Source of the DNA: Nocardioides plantarum
Lineage (GTDB): Bacteria > Actinomycetota > Actinomycetes > Propionibacteriales > Nocardioidaceae
Reading direction: 5' to 3'
Assembly (NCBI RefSeq): GCF_006346395.1
Contig: NZ_VDMS01000005.1
Span: 372,001 to 436,000, forward strand
DNA length: 64,000 nucleotides
The translations under genes and the position numbers were made by a program. The notes under the pieces are model-generated. The model was not told the origin of the DNA, did not search any database, and saw only the letters and a program-made list of their open reading frames with translations. How positions within the stretch are numbered: the first letter of the stretch is position 1; each line of letters opens with the position of its first letter. Below are positions 33,256 through 42,487 of this stretch, one piece after another.

Positions 33256-34803
33256 TCAAATTCCCCGAGGAGGACGACTTGCGTCCGCGGAAAGTCGCCG
33301 CCGTAGGACATCCGGTTGGGCGAGGAGGTCGAGCATATAGAGCCAAGCCAGCAGCGCGACGTCATGCGGGACTAACCCGTCGTGACGAGCGAGGAGAGTC
33401 CGGCTCAACTCGATGGAACCCCGAGTAGGCCCGTGACCGTGTGTGGCATTTCGCAGCATTTTCAAGTATTGAGCGGCCGCAGCTGACGGAGTCTCGGCTC
33501 TTCCAGTGGAGGGTTCCACCAGTACGCGACCATCTGGTTCTAGTATGAAGAAACCGCGTTGCAATTCTTCTAGCGCCTCGACGGCGCGCCGCGCACGGGG
33601 CAGGAGAATCGGCTTAGCCTCGTCGGGGATTCTGTCTTCGAGAGACTGCAGTCGCTTCCTAGCGAAAACAGAACTGCAGTTAGTTTCGATGCTGCGGCCA
33701 GCGAGCTTTTCGACCGTGTCTAGGACTGAGAACAACAGAACCTGTCGAGCGTTGAGATCGTGGTAGTTGACTTGTATCGACGTGACTCGGCGAAAGAGCT
33801 GTTCCACGGAGAGGATTGCTTCAAGCTGCGCCGCAGCCTGGTGATCGCCTGCATTGTCGGCGAAGACCGCAGGATCGGAGACTACTGAGAAGAGCTCATT
33901 TAGGCGGGAACTCCACCAACTGAGTGCGGAGGGAACCGCGCTCGCAGGAAGGTCAGAGAACTCGGTCGCCGAGTGGGCGCCAGGTGTGCTGATCGTCCGC
34001 AGCAAATCCGGAGCCGTTGGAGTGGTGCCGGAAACGGGGCGGCCGAAGGAATAGATGATCGGTCCACGCCCCCGGTGGGCAGCGAAACCCCAAACTCCTG
34101 GGCTCAGAGCGCCAAGCAGCGGCCCGATGTAGGCGTCAAGCATGTAATAGCCAGAATGGAGTCCGGCGGCGCTAGCAAATGCCCCACGGGCCGAGTCGGT
34201 GTGCTGGCCAAGCACACCGGAAAGGTCACCAGCGGCGAGTTGCGGATCATGCTGTATGCGCAACATGACTGAGACGATCTTGATTCGGTGCAACAGTGCA
34301 TCATCCCGGCGAATTGCGTAAACCCCGGCGTGCGGGAACGGAGTTTCGCCGTCTTCCGCCGCAGGCATCTCACGGATCTGTTGCCACGTGGCTTCCGCCT
34401 GAGCTGGGAAGTGGCTCATCGTAGTTCCCATGGACGCCAGTTGATGAAAGGCAGCAAACGACGCCAGGCTTCCTCCTTCTGCGTCTATCCGCCGGAGTTC
34501 TTCGTCGCGCGCAACCTGAGACCGGTCGAGGACATCAGCGTCGATTGAATCCACCGACATCGTCGAGAGCGACGATGCGGCGCCACGTGGAGCCGTAGGA
34601 CCGAGCGCACGCACCAGTGTTAATAGATCGGGGCGCGACCGGCTATAGCTTTCCTTGGCCCGGACAAGCACTGTCCCGTCTGACTGTTGCCGTGTGATGA
34701 GGTGCGCGGCATCGAACAGACCCATTGGGTTTCGTCCCCAAGCCCACTGGGGCACTTGCATGCGGACCCAGCCTTGAGGCGTTGGTCTACCGGCATCAGC
34801 CAT
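33256..34803 (-). CDS. Unknown 515-aa protein with C-terminal HEPN-like motif
   Basis: No overall family is recognised. The body is helical with few charged clusters. Near the C-terminus, LKMLRNATHGHG (R451, H455, H457) resembles the R-N-x-x-H element of Apea/HEPN-like RNases, followed by a helix ARHDGLVPHDVALLAWLYMLDLL. Middle region: YYMLDAYIGPLLGALSPGVWGF. ATG at 34803 begins MADAGRPTPQGWVRMQVPQWAWG. It is transcribed in the same direction as the NACHT gene upstream, 370 bases away, so it may belong to the same defence locus. Confidence 0.7.
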   Translation of the reverse strand: MADAGRPTPQGWVRMQVPQWAWGRNPMGLFDAAHLITRQQSDGTVLVRAKESYSRSRPDLLTLVRALGPTAPRGAASSLSTMSVDSIDADVLDRSQVARDEELRRIDAEGGSLASFAAFHQLASMGTTMSHFPAQAEATWQQIREMPAAEDGETPFPHAGVYAIRRDDALLHRIKIVSVMLRIQHDPQLAAGDLSGVLGQHTDSARGAFASAAGLHSGYYMLDAYIGPLLGALSPGVWGFAAHRGRGPIIYSFGRPVSGTTPTAPDLLRTISTPGAHSATEFSDLPASAVPSALSWWSSRLNELFSVVSDPAVFADNAGDHQAAAQLEAILSVEQLFRRVTSIQVNYHDLNARQVLLFSVLDTVEKLAGRSIETNCSSVFARKRLQSLEDRIPDEAKPILLPRARRAVEALEELQRGFFILEPDGRVLVEPSTGRAETPSAAAAQYLKMLRNATHGHGPTRGSIELSRTLLARHDGLVPHDVALLAWLYMLDLLAQPDVLRRRLSADASRPPRGI

Positions 34804-35173
34804 GGGCTAACACTAGGCGTCTTTGGATCGAATCCGCCCAAATTGACGTCTGAAAAGTTCGTTCGCACGCGTCCCGCCGTCCGGGCTGATTGCGGCGCCG
34901 GGGACTGACGGTCATCTCTTGATGACGCCCCAGCATCGTCGCTCGACCAACAGTGCGTCGCCTCAAACCGGAGGTTGACCCGTCGCAACGTCCCTTAGCC
35001 AAGACTCGCCGCGCGATGCTGACGGGCCCTTTGGCAGCCAGCTATGGCGTGCCCCCCGGTGCAGTTAACGCTTGATGGAGGCCATTACCTGACAGGGTTC
35101 TTGAAGCATTCGAACTGCGAACGCAATTCGTAAGGACTGAGTTGTTGACTCTGCTCAGTCCAGAAATCAATCG
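34804..35173. other. Gap between NACHT gene and 515-aa gene
   Basis: 370 bases with short open frames only, none with convincing composition or a ribosome-binding site. AT-richer near 35090-35170. It may hold a separate promoter for the 515-residue gene. Nothing else recognised. Confidence 0.5.
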
Positions 35174-38100
35174 TTAATCCCGGACGTAAATCGAGCGATG
35201 GACCGGTCGGCCGGTAGTCATGGAGAGTGTGAATCCAGGTATCTTCAGTTCCTCCGTCGCCCTTCCCCAGAACTCGATGCGTTCCAGTGAAGGAAACTCG
35301 TCCGAATCGAATCGGTCGATATCGAGGACGCTCGAAAGATCTGTAGTCGAAAGCATTGGAAACTCGATCTCAACCAGTTGAGGCATAGGCCCAATTCGGT
35401 TCATCGTCTCAGCAGGTAAGTCGATGCTCACGACGCCGACTCCGCCACTCACTACCTGAAACCGGTCTGCGGGCCCCGAGAGGGTGAGTTCAGTGACGCT
35501 GGGTGGCACATGAACCTCGACGGAAGCCGCGTCAGCACCAACGTAAATGCCCAGAGTTTGAAGAGCAGTAGATGAACCGATCGAACTAAAGTCCTGGATA
35601 CGCGGCGCGTGGGATATTGACAATTGGTTGGCAGCTATGTCGTCGGGCAAGTTCTGAAGAGACCGCCCCCCGATGCGGAGTTCAGTTAATGACATTCCGC
35701 TGAGATCGTTCAGGTGAGTGACGCCAGTCCCCCTCAAGTGAACCGATTTCAGATGGTGCAGCGTGGATAAATCAGAGATGTCGACAAGGTTGGGGTTGTG
35801 GTCGAGCCAAGCGAGCTGCAGGTCAGTACATGCCGAGATTCCGTCAGTGCTTTCCAGAGTGTTCGTGTCTTCCACGTAACACACCAGGAGTCGCGGAAAT
35901 TTGTGCAACTCTCGGAAGTCGCGCAGAGAACGTGCTCGGCAGAAGTTTAGGTAGCTGACTCGATCCGAACTAGCGATCTTTGACAGGTCGCCCACGCCTC
36001 CCGGCAGGTCGACTCGGATTTGCCTTGCTTTTTGGAGGTAATGGACGTTATCGAGTGCTTCGGTCGAGCTGACGGTGATTGCGCCATAGTCGAGAGGGCT
36101 GGACGCCAGCACTTCGCGGGCATATTTCTCTGGGTCGAACTGTCCCCAAGCTCTAATCAGCTGCCGAGCTACCGTGACCCGATTGTCGGATGAGTAAGTC
36201 TTGAGTTGCTGGAGGGCCTCCTCAGACCCAATCAAGCTCAGAGCGCGAACACACGCCGCCGCAGTCGTCGCCAACATCTGCCTGGAACGCGCGAGTCGCG
36301 GGACTGCGAGTGCGCCTGCGGACGCGACCGCAGTCGCGTCGGTCATGTTTAGGGGAGGTACAACCTTATCCAGGCACTCGTTGATAGCTTCTTGAAGTTC
36401 CGGTTTAAGGACCGGCGACGTTTCAAGGCAGGCCACGGCCAAAAGGTACAGAGAGTGACGGTGCTCAATCTCGTTTTGTCCCCGCCTGATCAAGCCCTCT
36501 AGGAGTTCATATCGACGGGCTGCGCTGGCGTGGCCAGCGCACATGATGACTACCTCGCGCCAGTCGCCCATGTGAGCCTGGTTGATGACTTTATCAATGG
36601 CGTCGTCTTCGATCAGCTGAAAAGCAGCAAGGTATTCCAAGAACGTTCGATGAACGAAATCAACCCGACCTTCAACAGGAGTGCGGAGCACTTCCGAACG
36701 GGTAAGCAAGTTGGTTGTGATGTCCCGTGGGTTGCGCGAACTGCTATGTGGCAGTGAGGTGATCTTTCGTCGAACTCGGGTGCCGAGTAATGCTTCCTCC
36801 GCGTCGGCGAGACCACTTTCGTGCAGCCAGAGGGCAAAGTCGGCAAGGAGGGCCCGCTTCTCCTGATAGGTAAGACCTTCGCCAATCGACGAGTCGATGC
36901 GGCGTTCTTCGTCTCGTTTGGAGACGAGCATCAGCAGAGCAGTTTCATAAAGTTCCATTCGGTTTTGCGGGAGTTTTCCGACGTTCTGGCGGTGCATGGC
37001 GCAGACCAGCGCACACAAAAGTGGGGAGGTGCACAGCATCCTGATGGCGTCAGCCTCGCCCAGCGATTGCAGCAGTTGTTCTCGAGCTGCCGCGATTGCT
37101 AAGCGCTCGTCATCGTCTTTCGCTCCCTGTGCGGTGGCTTCGTGCCAATGGGTGACAAAGGCTCGGACGTCCGAACGTTGCATTGGCAATAGCTCCGTGT
37201 AGCCAAAGTCGTCGATGTCCTCCCATCCGCCTGAGATTGCAAGTGGACGAGCGGTGACAATAAATCTTGCCTGCGGAAAGTTGCCAATGAGGTCGAGCAA
37301 CCACTGCTTCGCGTCTTCCCGTTGTGTTTCGGGCAACTCATCTAGTCCATCAATTAGGACGACGGCATGACCTGCAGCTAGTACTCGGTGAACCCATCCG
37401 GATGGCATCACGCCAGCTAGCGACTTGTGATGTACACCCAAGAATTCCTCAGGAGCTGGCAAGTCACCATTTGCATAGCGCCGCAACGGCAATAGAAATG
37501 GAATCGATCCGTTCCACGAAGCAAGTTCACCGGAAAAGCCCGCCTGACTAGCAGTTACGGCGACCCACTGTAGAAGCGTGGTCTTGCCTGACCCTGCCGT
37601 TCCGCCAAGAACGATCTTGGACTGTCCATTTAACGCGGCCTCGACGCGGAGGGTGTCGTTTGCGACGTCCCCTGGCGGCTTCATAGTTGCGTCGTCATCG
37701 GGCTGCTCGGGAGTTCGGCTTCGGAAGGTGTCCCGTCCGATGCCTTTGGCATTAGTTGTTGGGGCGGTCGCGGTAAGAGATATGTATGCCACAGACAACG
37801 AATACGAACTTCGGATGCTTTGGTCTTTAACGCCAAACAGTTGGAGGTGATCGTGCTTTTGCACTACATCTTTCAGGTACTTGCTAGAAAACACGTCATC
37901 TGCGGAACCGCCGCCCCACGATTCAGGCATCGTTCGCGGCAAACGTTCTAGCACCTCGGTGGTCAAATCAATGAGGCGGGTGGACCGTGTCAACAGTTGA
38001 CGTGCAGCGAGAGACGCAAACTCCGGTAATTGGGAAGTTATGGCGACGATGTAATGGCAGCATTCAGTCAGAAGAAGGTCGTACAGGGCTGTTCCGGCGC

Positions 38101-38491
38101 TACCCAAACGTTCGTCGGCCGCGGCCGTAGGGTGCCACCTGCGCAATCCGGACTCAAGCGTTGTGGCGTCGAGGTCCAGCTCTACGACGTCCAAGCGATG
38201 ATTGACGAAGCTTCGTTCCAGCGTCGTCACGACCGCCTGTGCGGCTGCGGCACGTTCGCCTTGATCGGCCCCTCGGAATTCTTGTTCGATGAACGGTTCG
38301 AGGCGCTCGGCGACGATTTCGGCTACCTCTTCGAACTGCCGACTTGTTCGCCGGCCCTCCGCTCCGTCAAGCACCGAGTCTCGAACGAGGTCAAGAAGAT
38401 CGGCGGCAGGGTCCGCGAACACCGTGTCCTTGAGCCATGCTCCAAAGATCCACTTGGCAACCATCGTTCCCAGTGCAAGGCCGGTACTCAT
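35174..38491 (-). CDS. NACHT NTPase with C-terminal leucine-rich-like repeats (bacterial NLR)
   Basis: 1105 residues. N-terminal helical domain (about 1-200, starting with hydrophobic VAKWIFGAWL), as in the NNH domains of bacterial NACHT proteins. NACHT ATPase: Walker A GGTAGSGKTT at 296-305, Walker B AVVLIDGLDEL at 376-386, sensor region FIVTARP, and the winged-helix part VDFVHRTFLEYLAAFQL near 610-625. Helical repeats follow, and about 830-1080 holds irregular leucine-rich repeats (DLQLAWLDHNPNLVDISDLSTL type). Bacterial NACHT proteins are antiphage sensors; the LRRs probably recognise a ligand. There is no obvious enzymatic effector domain. Confidence 0.9.
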   Translation of the reverse strand: MSTGLALGTMVAKWIFGAWLKDTVFADPAADLLDLVRDSVLDGAEGRRTSRQFEEVAEIVAERLEPFIEQEFRGADQGERAAAAQAVVTTLERSFVNHRLDVVELDLDATTLESGLRRWHPTAAADERLGSAGTALYDLLLTECCHYIVAITSQLPEFASLAARQLLTRSTRLIDLTTEVLERLPRTMPESWGGGSADDVFSSKYLKDVVQKHDHLQLFGVKDQSIRSSYSLSVAYISLTATAPTTNAKGIGRDTFRSRTPEQPDDDATMKPPGDVANDTLRVEAALNGQSKIVLGGTAGSGKTTLLQWVAVTASQAGFSGELASWNGSIPFLLPLRRYANGDLPAPEEFLGVHHKSLAGVMPSGWVHRVLAAGHAVVLIDGLDELPETQREDAKQWLLDLIGNFPQARFIVTARPLAISGGWEDIDDFGYTELLPMQRSDVRAFVTHWHEATAQGAKDDDERLAIAAAREQLLQSLGEADAIRMLCTSPLLCALVCAMHRQNVGKLPQNRMELYETALLMLVSKRDEERRIDSSIGEGLTYQEKRALLADFALWLHESGLADAEEALLGTRVRRKITSLPHSSSRNPRDITTNLLTRSEVLRTPVEGRVDFVHRTFLEYLAAFQLIEDDAIDKVINQAHMGDWREVVIMCAGHASAARRYELLEGLIRRGQNEIEHRHSLYLLAVACLETSPVLKPELQEAINECLDKVVPPLNMTDATAVASAGALAVPRLARSRQMLATTAAACVRALSLIGSEEALQQLKTYSSDNRVTVARQLIRAWGQFDPEKYAREVLASSPLDYGAITVSSTEALDNVHYLQKARQIRVDLPGGVGDLSKIASSDRVSYLNFCRARSLRDFRELHKFPRLLVCYVEDTNTLESTDGISACTDLQLAWLDHNPNLVDISDLSTLHHLKSVHLRGTGVTHLNDLSGMSLTELRIGGRSLQNLPDDIAANQLSISHAPRIQDFSSIGSSTALQTLGIYVGADAASVEVHVPPSVTELTLSGPADRFQVVSGGVGVVSIDLPAETMNRIGPMPQLVEIEFPMLSTTDLSSVLDIDRFDSDEFPSLERIEFWGRATEELKIPGFTLSMTTGRPVHRSIYVRD

Positions 38492-38903
38492 ATACGTCGT
38501 TCCTCGGTCTCTTGTTGGCGGTGCAGAGACGGTCTGAGAAGCACGTCTGTGTTCCCGCTTGGTCTAGGGGTTTGTCCATTGTGACGGTGGGTTGCGTTCG
38601 GCGTACGGAAACTGGCTGCTTGGGCAGTCTGTGGTCGGGCGGCGGTGGCTCCAGATCTGACCGCAAGAGCCGCTGGGCGCGAACCGACGTGCTTGAGCGA
38701 CTTTCTTGCAAACGTTGGCACGAGTCTGCAGGCGGTGCGCCACAACTGAACGAATCGAACCCCGCCACCGGGGCACGCGGGCACCGCTGTGCCCGTCGAT
38801 GATGCCCTTAGTTGGCAGTAGGCGTTCGCATTCTGGCCCGGCTACGTCGGGCTGTCCCTGACCGTGTGACCCACCACCACCCCCACTCTCGGAAGGAACC
38901 ACC
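38492..38903. other. Right boundary of the accessory island, no gene seen
   Basis: 412 bases between the NACHT gene and the Flp-like gene. It contains the divergent promoter region of both. A short stretch near 38755-38785 (GGGGTTCGATTC on the minus strand) looks like a tRNA T-arm but no cloverleaf can be folded around it. No integrase or attachment repeat was found. Confidence 0.5.
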
Positions 38904-39098
38904 ATGGGGAACGTCAACGATCTGCTCGTCCGCCTCTACCTGGTGCTAGTCGTGCCCGATCGCCCCAAGGAGCGCGGCGACGTGCCCGGGTGGGTGCTCA
39001 TCACGGTGATGAGCGCCGGCATCGTGGCGGTGTTGGGGGTGGCCGCCAAAGAGCAGCTGTCCTCGATGCTGAGCAATGCTCTGTCCAAGGTGCAGTAG
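38904..39098 (+). CDS. Flp-pilin-like small membrane protein
   Basis: 64 residues, start after GGAAGGAACC. A short basic N-terminus ends in ERGDVPGW, then one hydrophobic helix (VLITVMSAGIVAVLGVA) and an amphipathic tail, the layout of actinobacterial Flp/TadE-cluster small proteins. Overlaps the next gene by one base. The tadA/B/C assembly genes that usually precede it are absent here. Confidence 0.75.
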   Translation: MGNVNDLLVRLYLVLVVPDRPKERGDVPGWVLITVMSAGIVAVLGVAAKEQLSSMLSNALSKVQ

Positions 39099-39502
39099 TG
39101 GGCGGACCGCGCCGCCGCACCCGCTTGCGTGGCGACGAGCGTGGCGCGGCGGTCGTCGACTTCGTGCTGGTGCTGGTTGTGCTGCTGCCGCTGGTGCTGG
39201 GCATCTTCCAGCTGGGCCTGGTGCTCCACGTGCGCAACACCCTGGCCTCGGCGGCGGCCGAGGGGGCGCGCTACGCCGCGGCGCAGGGGCGCGGCGAGGC
39301 CGACGGCGAGGCGCGCACCCGTGAGCAGGTCGAGGGTGCGGTGTCGGGGAAGTTCGCCGAGGACGTCGTCGTACGCCGGGTGGTGATCGGCGGGGTGCCC
39401 ACCATCGAGGTCGTCGTGCGAGCCAAGGTCCCCGCGCTCGGGCTCGGCGGCCCGGCGGTGGAGGTCGAGGTCGCGGGCCATGCCGTGCAGGAGCAGCCGT
39501 GA
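39098..39502 (+). CDS. TadE-family pilus assembly protein
   Basis: 134 residues. The N-terminal RGDERGAAVVDFVLVLVVLLPLVLGIFQLGL is a TadE-type prepilin helix (E at +5 of the hydrophobic stretch replaced by D), followed by a globular pseudopilin domain. The GTG start overlaps the TAG of the upstream gene. Expected to be exported to the membrane as part of a Tad-like pilus. Confidence 0.85.
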   Translation: MGGPRRRTRLRGDERGAAVVDFVLVLVVLLPLVLGIFQLGLVLHVRNTLASAAAEGARYAAAQGRGEADGEARTREQVEGAVSGKFAEDVVVRRVVIGGVPTIEVVVRAKVPALGLGGPAVEVEVAGHAVQEQP

Positions 39503-39957
39503 CCGCCCGCACCCGCGACGAGCGGGGTTCCGCGATCGTCGAGACGGTCTGGCTCGGGATCCTGCTGCTGGTACCGCTGGTCTACGTCGTGCTGTCGGTC
39601 TTCGAGGTCCAGCGCGGGGCGTTCGCCACCACGACCGCGGCCCGGTCGGCGGCGCGGGCCTATGCGCTCGCGCCCGACGACGCCTCGGGTACGACGGCTG
39701 CCAGGGCCGCTGCTCGCCAGGCCTTCGACGACCAGGGCCTGGAGGGGACCAGCGTGACCGTCCAGGTCACCTGTGCGCCGTACGCCGACTGCCACAGCGG
39801 TACCTCGATGATCACCGTGCGCATCGATGCCGACGTCACGCTGCCGCTGCTGCCCGACATGCTGGGTGGCAGTCGGCCGTCGTTCGCGCTGGATGCCACC
39901 CACACCGTGCCGATCGGGCAGTACCAGGAGATCACCGGTGCCGCGGTCGCGCCGTGA
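39499..39957 (+). CDS. TadE/TadF-like pseudopilin
   Basis: 152 residues with an N-terminal DERGSAIVETVWLGILLLVPLVYVVL prepilin-type helix and conserved Glu in AIVET. Two Cys in VTCAPYADCHSG probably form an exported disulfide. GTG start overlaps the stop before it; three tad-like genes are thus consecutively coupled. Confidence 0.82.
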   Translation: MTARTRDERGSAIVETVWLGILLLVPLVYVVLSVFEVQRGAFATTTAARSAARAYALAPDDASGTTAARAAARQAFDDQGLEGTSVTVQVTCAPYADCHSGTSMITVRIDADVTLPLLPDMLGGSRPSFALDATHTVPIGQYQEITGAAVAP

Positions 39958-40393
39958 GCCCAGGAGCCGCGACGAGCGCGGGTCGGTCACCCCGCTGATC
40001 ATCGGGTTCGCGATCGTGCTGCTGATGGTGATCGCGGTCGTGGTCGATGCCAGCGCCGCCTTCCTGCGCCGCCAGGACCTCGCCACCCTGGCCGAGGGTG
40101 CCGCGCTGCAGGGCGCCGACCTCGGTGCGGAGGGGGCCGAGGTCTACGACGGCGGCCTGAGCGAGGAGCCGTTGCGGCTCACCGAGTCGACGGCGCGCGC
40201 GGCGGTCGCGGCCTACCTCCGCGACGTCGGCGCCTACCGCGACCACCCCGGCCTGACCTTCACCGTGACGGTCCTCGGCTCCCGCATCGAGGTCCGGGTC
40301 ACCGCCGAGGCCGAGTTCCCGCTGACCTTCCCGGGCGTGGCCTCGAGTGCCCGGGTCACCGGCACCGGCTCGGCGATCGCCGACCCGGAATAG
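39938..40393 (+). CDS. TadG-like membrane pseudopilin
   Basis: 151 residues. Starts at GTG 39938 behind CAGGAGATCACC, overlapping the previous gene by 20 bases. DERGSVTPLIIGFAIVLLMVIAVVVDAS is a Flp/TadG-type N-terminal helix, followed by a DLATLAEGAALQGA segment as in TadG-like (pilus-assembly) proteins. It ends the pilus-type cluster. Confidence 0.82.
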   Translation: MPRSRREPRSRDERGSVTPLIIGFAIVLLMVIAVVVDASAAFLRRQDLATLAEGAALQGADLGAEGAEVYDGGLSEEPLRLTESTARAAVAAYLRDVGAYRDHPGLTFTVTVLGSRIEVRVTAEAEFPLTFPGVASSARVTGTGSAIADPE

Positions 40394-40466
40394 CGCAACG
40401 GGCGCGCCACCTGAGCCGAGCCCAGCCCACCGCCGGCCTCGTCGCCACACGTACTAGCGTCGGTGC

Positions 40467-41876
40467 ATGAGCGAGCCACGCCGCGTCAGCGCGGTCACCG
40501 ACGACGCCCTCGGCACCCTCGACACGGTGGGGCTCGTGGCGGCGATCCAAGGTGGTGAGGTCGGGGTCCGCGAGGTGGTGGAGGCCGGCGTCGCCCGGGT
40601 GCGGTCCGTCGCCGACGACCTCGGGGCGATGGCCTACACGGCCTACGACCGTGCCCTGGTCGAGTCCCGGGACCCGCGCGGCGGGTTCTTCGCCGGCGTG
40701 CCCACGGTCGTGAAGGACAACTGCGCGGTGGCGGGGATGCCGACCCGGGAAGGCACCGACGCCTGGGTCCCGCGGGTCGAGCGTGCCGACGGCGACTTCG
40801 CCCGGATGTACCTCGCGACGGGGTTGGTGCCGCTCGGCAAGAGCCAGCTGTCCGAGTTCGGCTTCTCGGCCACCGCGGAGCACCCGCGCCTGGGACCGGT
40901 CCGCTCGCCGTGGTCGCTCGACCACCCCGCCGGCGCGTCCTCGGCCGGGTCGGCGGCGCTCGTCGCGTCGGGCGCGCTGACCATCGCCCACGCCAACGAC
41001 GGCGGCGGGTCGATCCGGATCCCGGCCGCCGTCAACGGCCTCGTCGGCCTCAAGCCGACCCGGGGGCGGCTGGCGCAGGACAAGACCCTGCGCGAGATGC
41101 CGGTGCGGATCGTCTCCGACGGCGTGATCACCCGCTCGGTCAGGGACACCGCGGCGTTCTTCCGCGAGGCCGAGCACGTCTACCGCGCCCTGTCGCTGCG
41201 CCCCGTCGGCGACATCACGCGCCCGGGCCGCAAGCGCTTGCGGATCGCGGTCAACACCACGGGCGCGGGCGTCGGCGCGACCCCCGAGGTGAGTGCCCTG
41301 ACCCTCGAGACGGCCGCGCTTCTCGAGGACCTCGGCCACCACGTCGAGGAGGTCGCGGCGCCGGTGCCGCCCGGGTTCCGTGACGACTTCCTGCTCTACT
41401 GGTCGTCGCTGGCCCTGGTCCTGGTCCGCACCGGACGCCGTCAGCACGGACGCTCGTGGGACCCCTCCCGCCTCGACCACCTCACCCACGGTCTCGCGCG
41501 CCACGCCGCGCATCGCCTGCACCGGCTGCCCGGGGCGATCCGACGGCTGCGGCGCTCCACGGCCCTGCTGGCGCAGCACCACGCGTCGTACGACGTCACC
41601 CTGACGCCCACGCTCGGCGCGGTCACGCCCCGCCTGGGCCACCTCGACCCCACCCAGTCCTACGAGACGGTGATCGAGCGCCTGGTCGAGTGGGTCTCCT
41701 TCACGCCGCTGCAGAACGCCACGGGTGATCCGGCCATCTCGCTGCCGTTGGCGACCTCGGCCGAGGGCCTCCCGGTGGGCATGATGTTCGGGGCCGCGGC
41801 GGGTCACGAGGCCGTGCTGCTCGAGCTCGCCTACGAGCTCGAGGAGGCCCGTCCGTTCCCGGTCCTGGGCCGGTGA
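40467..41876 (+). CDS. Amidase-signature family hydrolase
   Basis: 469 residues. Ser-cisSer-Lys machinery: VVKDN with the catalytic Lys, GASSAGSAALVASGA with the cis-Ser, and HANDGGGSIRIPA with the nucleophilic Ser, placed as in amidase-signature enzymes. It hydrolyses amides or related C-N bonds in the cytoplasm; substrate unknown, and no subunit genes of a glutamyl-tRNA amidotransferase are nearby. ATG at 40467. Confidence 0.92.
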   Translation: MSEPRRVSAVTDDALGTLDTVGLVAAIQGGEVGVREVVEAGVARVRSVADDLGAMAYTAYDRALVESRDPRGGFFAGVPTVVKDNCAVAGMPTREGTDAWVPRVERADGDFARMYLATGLVPLGKSQLSEFGFSATAEHPRLGPVRSPWSLDHPAGASSAGSAALVASGALTIAHANDGGGSIRIPAAVNGLVGLKPTRGRLAQDKTLREMPVRIVSDGVITRSVRDTAAFFREAEHVYRALSLRPVGDITRPGRKRLRIAVNTTGAGVGATPEVSALTLETAALLEDLGHHVEEVAAPVPPGFRDDFLLYWSSLALVLVRTGRRQHGRSWDPSRLDHLTHGLARHAAHRLHRLPGAIRRLRRSTALLAQHHASYDVTLTPTLGAVTPRLGHLDPTQSYETVIERLVEWVSFTPLQNATGDPAISLPLATSAEGLPVGMMFGAAAGHEAVLLELAYELEEARPFPVLGR

Positions 41877-41983
41877 CGACGCCTCCGGAGGCGCCTCGCA
41901 GACCTCGCCGGAGGCCGTCCCTGCGCGGTGTGGCGAACCGATTTCACGAACCCTCCGACCCGTGTGTATCGTTCTCCGTCGTT

Positions 41984-42056
41984 GCCCCTTTAGCTCAGTC
42001 GGCAGAGCGTCTCCATGGTAAGGAGAAGGTCTACGGTTCGATTCCGTAAAGGGGCT
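41984..42056 (+). tRNA. tRNA-Thr(GGT)
   Basis: 73 bases folding to a full cloverleaf: acceptor GCCCCTT/AAGGGGC, D-arm TAGCTCAGTCGGCAGAGC, anticodon stem TCTCC/GGAGA with loop ATGGTAA giving anticodon GGT, and T-arm GGTTCGATTCC. No CCA encoded. Confidence 0.97.
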
Positions 42057-42073
42057 CTCACCACTCGCACCAC

Positions 42074-42150
42074 GGCGGGGTAGCTCAGGTGGTTAGAGCA
42101 CACGACTCATAATCGTGGTGTCGCGGGTTCGAGTCCCGCTCCCGCTACCA
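42074..42150 (+). tRNA. tRNA-Met(CAT)
   Basis: 77 bases including an encoded CCA end. Acceptor starts GGCGGGG; anticodon stem CACGA/TCGTG holds loop CTCATAA with anticodon CAT; T-arm GCGGGTTCGAGTCCCGC. The acceptor shape and sequence are those of elongator tRNA-Met in actinobacteria. 17 bases after tRNA-Thr. Confidence 0.96.
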
Positions 42151-42199
42151 GCACGATTTCCAGGTCCATCCATCACACCAGTTCGGCAGAGGAACCACC

Positions 42200-42370
42200 G
42201 TGGCCAGCAAGTCCTCAGACGTCCGCCCCAAGATCACGCTCGCCTGCACCGTGTGCAAGGAGCGCAACTACATCACCAAGAAGAACCGCCGCAACGACCC
42301 CGACCGGCTCGAGCTGGCCAAGTTCTGCCCGCGCTGCCGCCAGCACCAGGCGCACCGCGAGACGCGCTGA
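42200..42370 (+). CDS. rpmG: 50S ribosomal protein L33
   Basis: 56 residues, too short for most gene callers' length cut-offs. VRPKITLACTVCKERNYITKKNRRN followed by LAKFCPRCRQHQAHRETR contains the four zinc-binding Cys (CxxC...CxxC), the zinc-type L33. GTG start behind AGAGGAACC. The order tRNA - rpmG - hadA/B is the same as in Mycobacterium. Confidence 0.95.
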   Translation: MASKSSDVRPKITLACTVCKERNYITKKNRRNDPDRLELAKFCPRCRQHQAHRETR

Positions 42371-42487
42371 TCCCTCGACCCACCGGTCGAGCACCGCTCA
42401 CGCACCGTCGTCCGACCCGCTGCCCCTCGAGGGCGGCGGGTCGCTCGCTTTTCGGAGCCGTGCCCGGTTGCCGATAGGTTCGACGAC

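Noticed and set aside
34796..35002. Small minus-strand frame between the NACHT and 515-aa genes
   Set aside because: Arg-rich, no ribosome-binding site, and overlaps the start of the 515-residue gene.
38755..38785. tRNA-like T-arm (GGGGTTCGATTC) on the minus strand
   Set aside because: No acceptor or anticodon stem pairs around it, so it is not called as a tRNA or attachment site.
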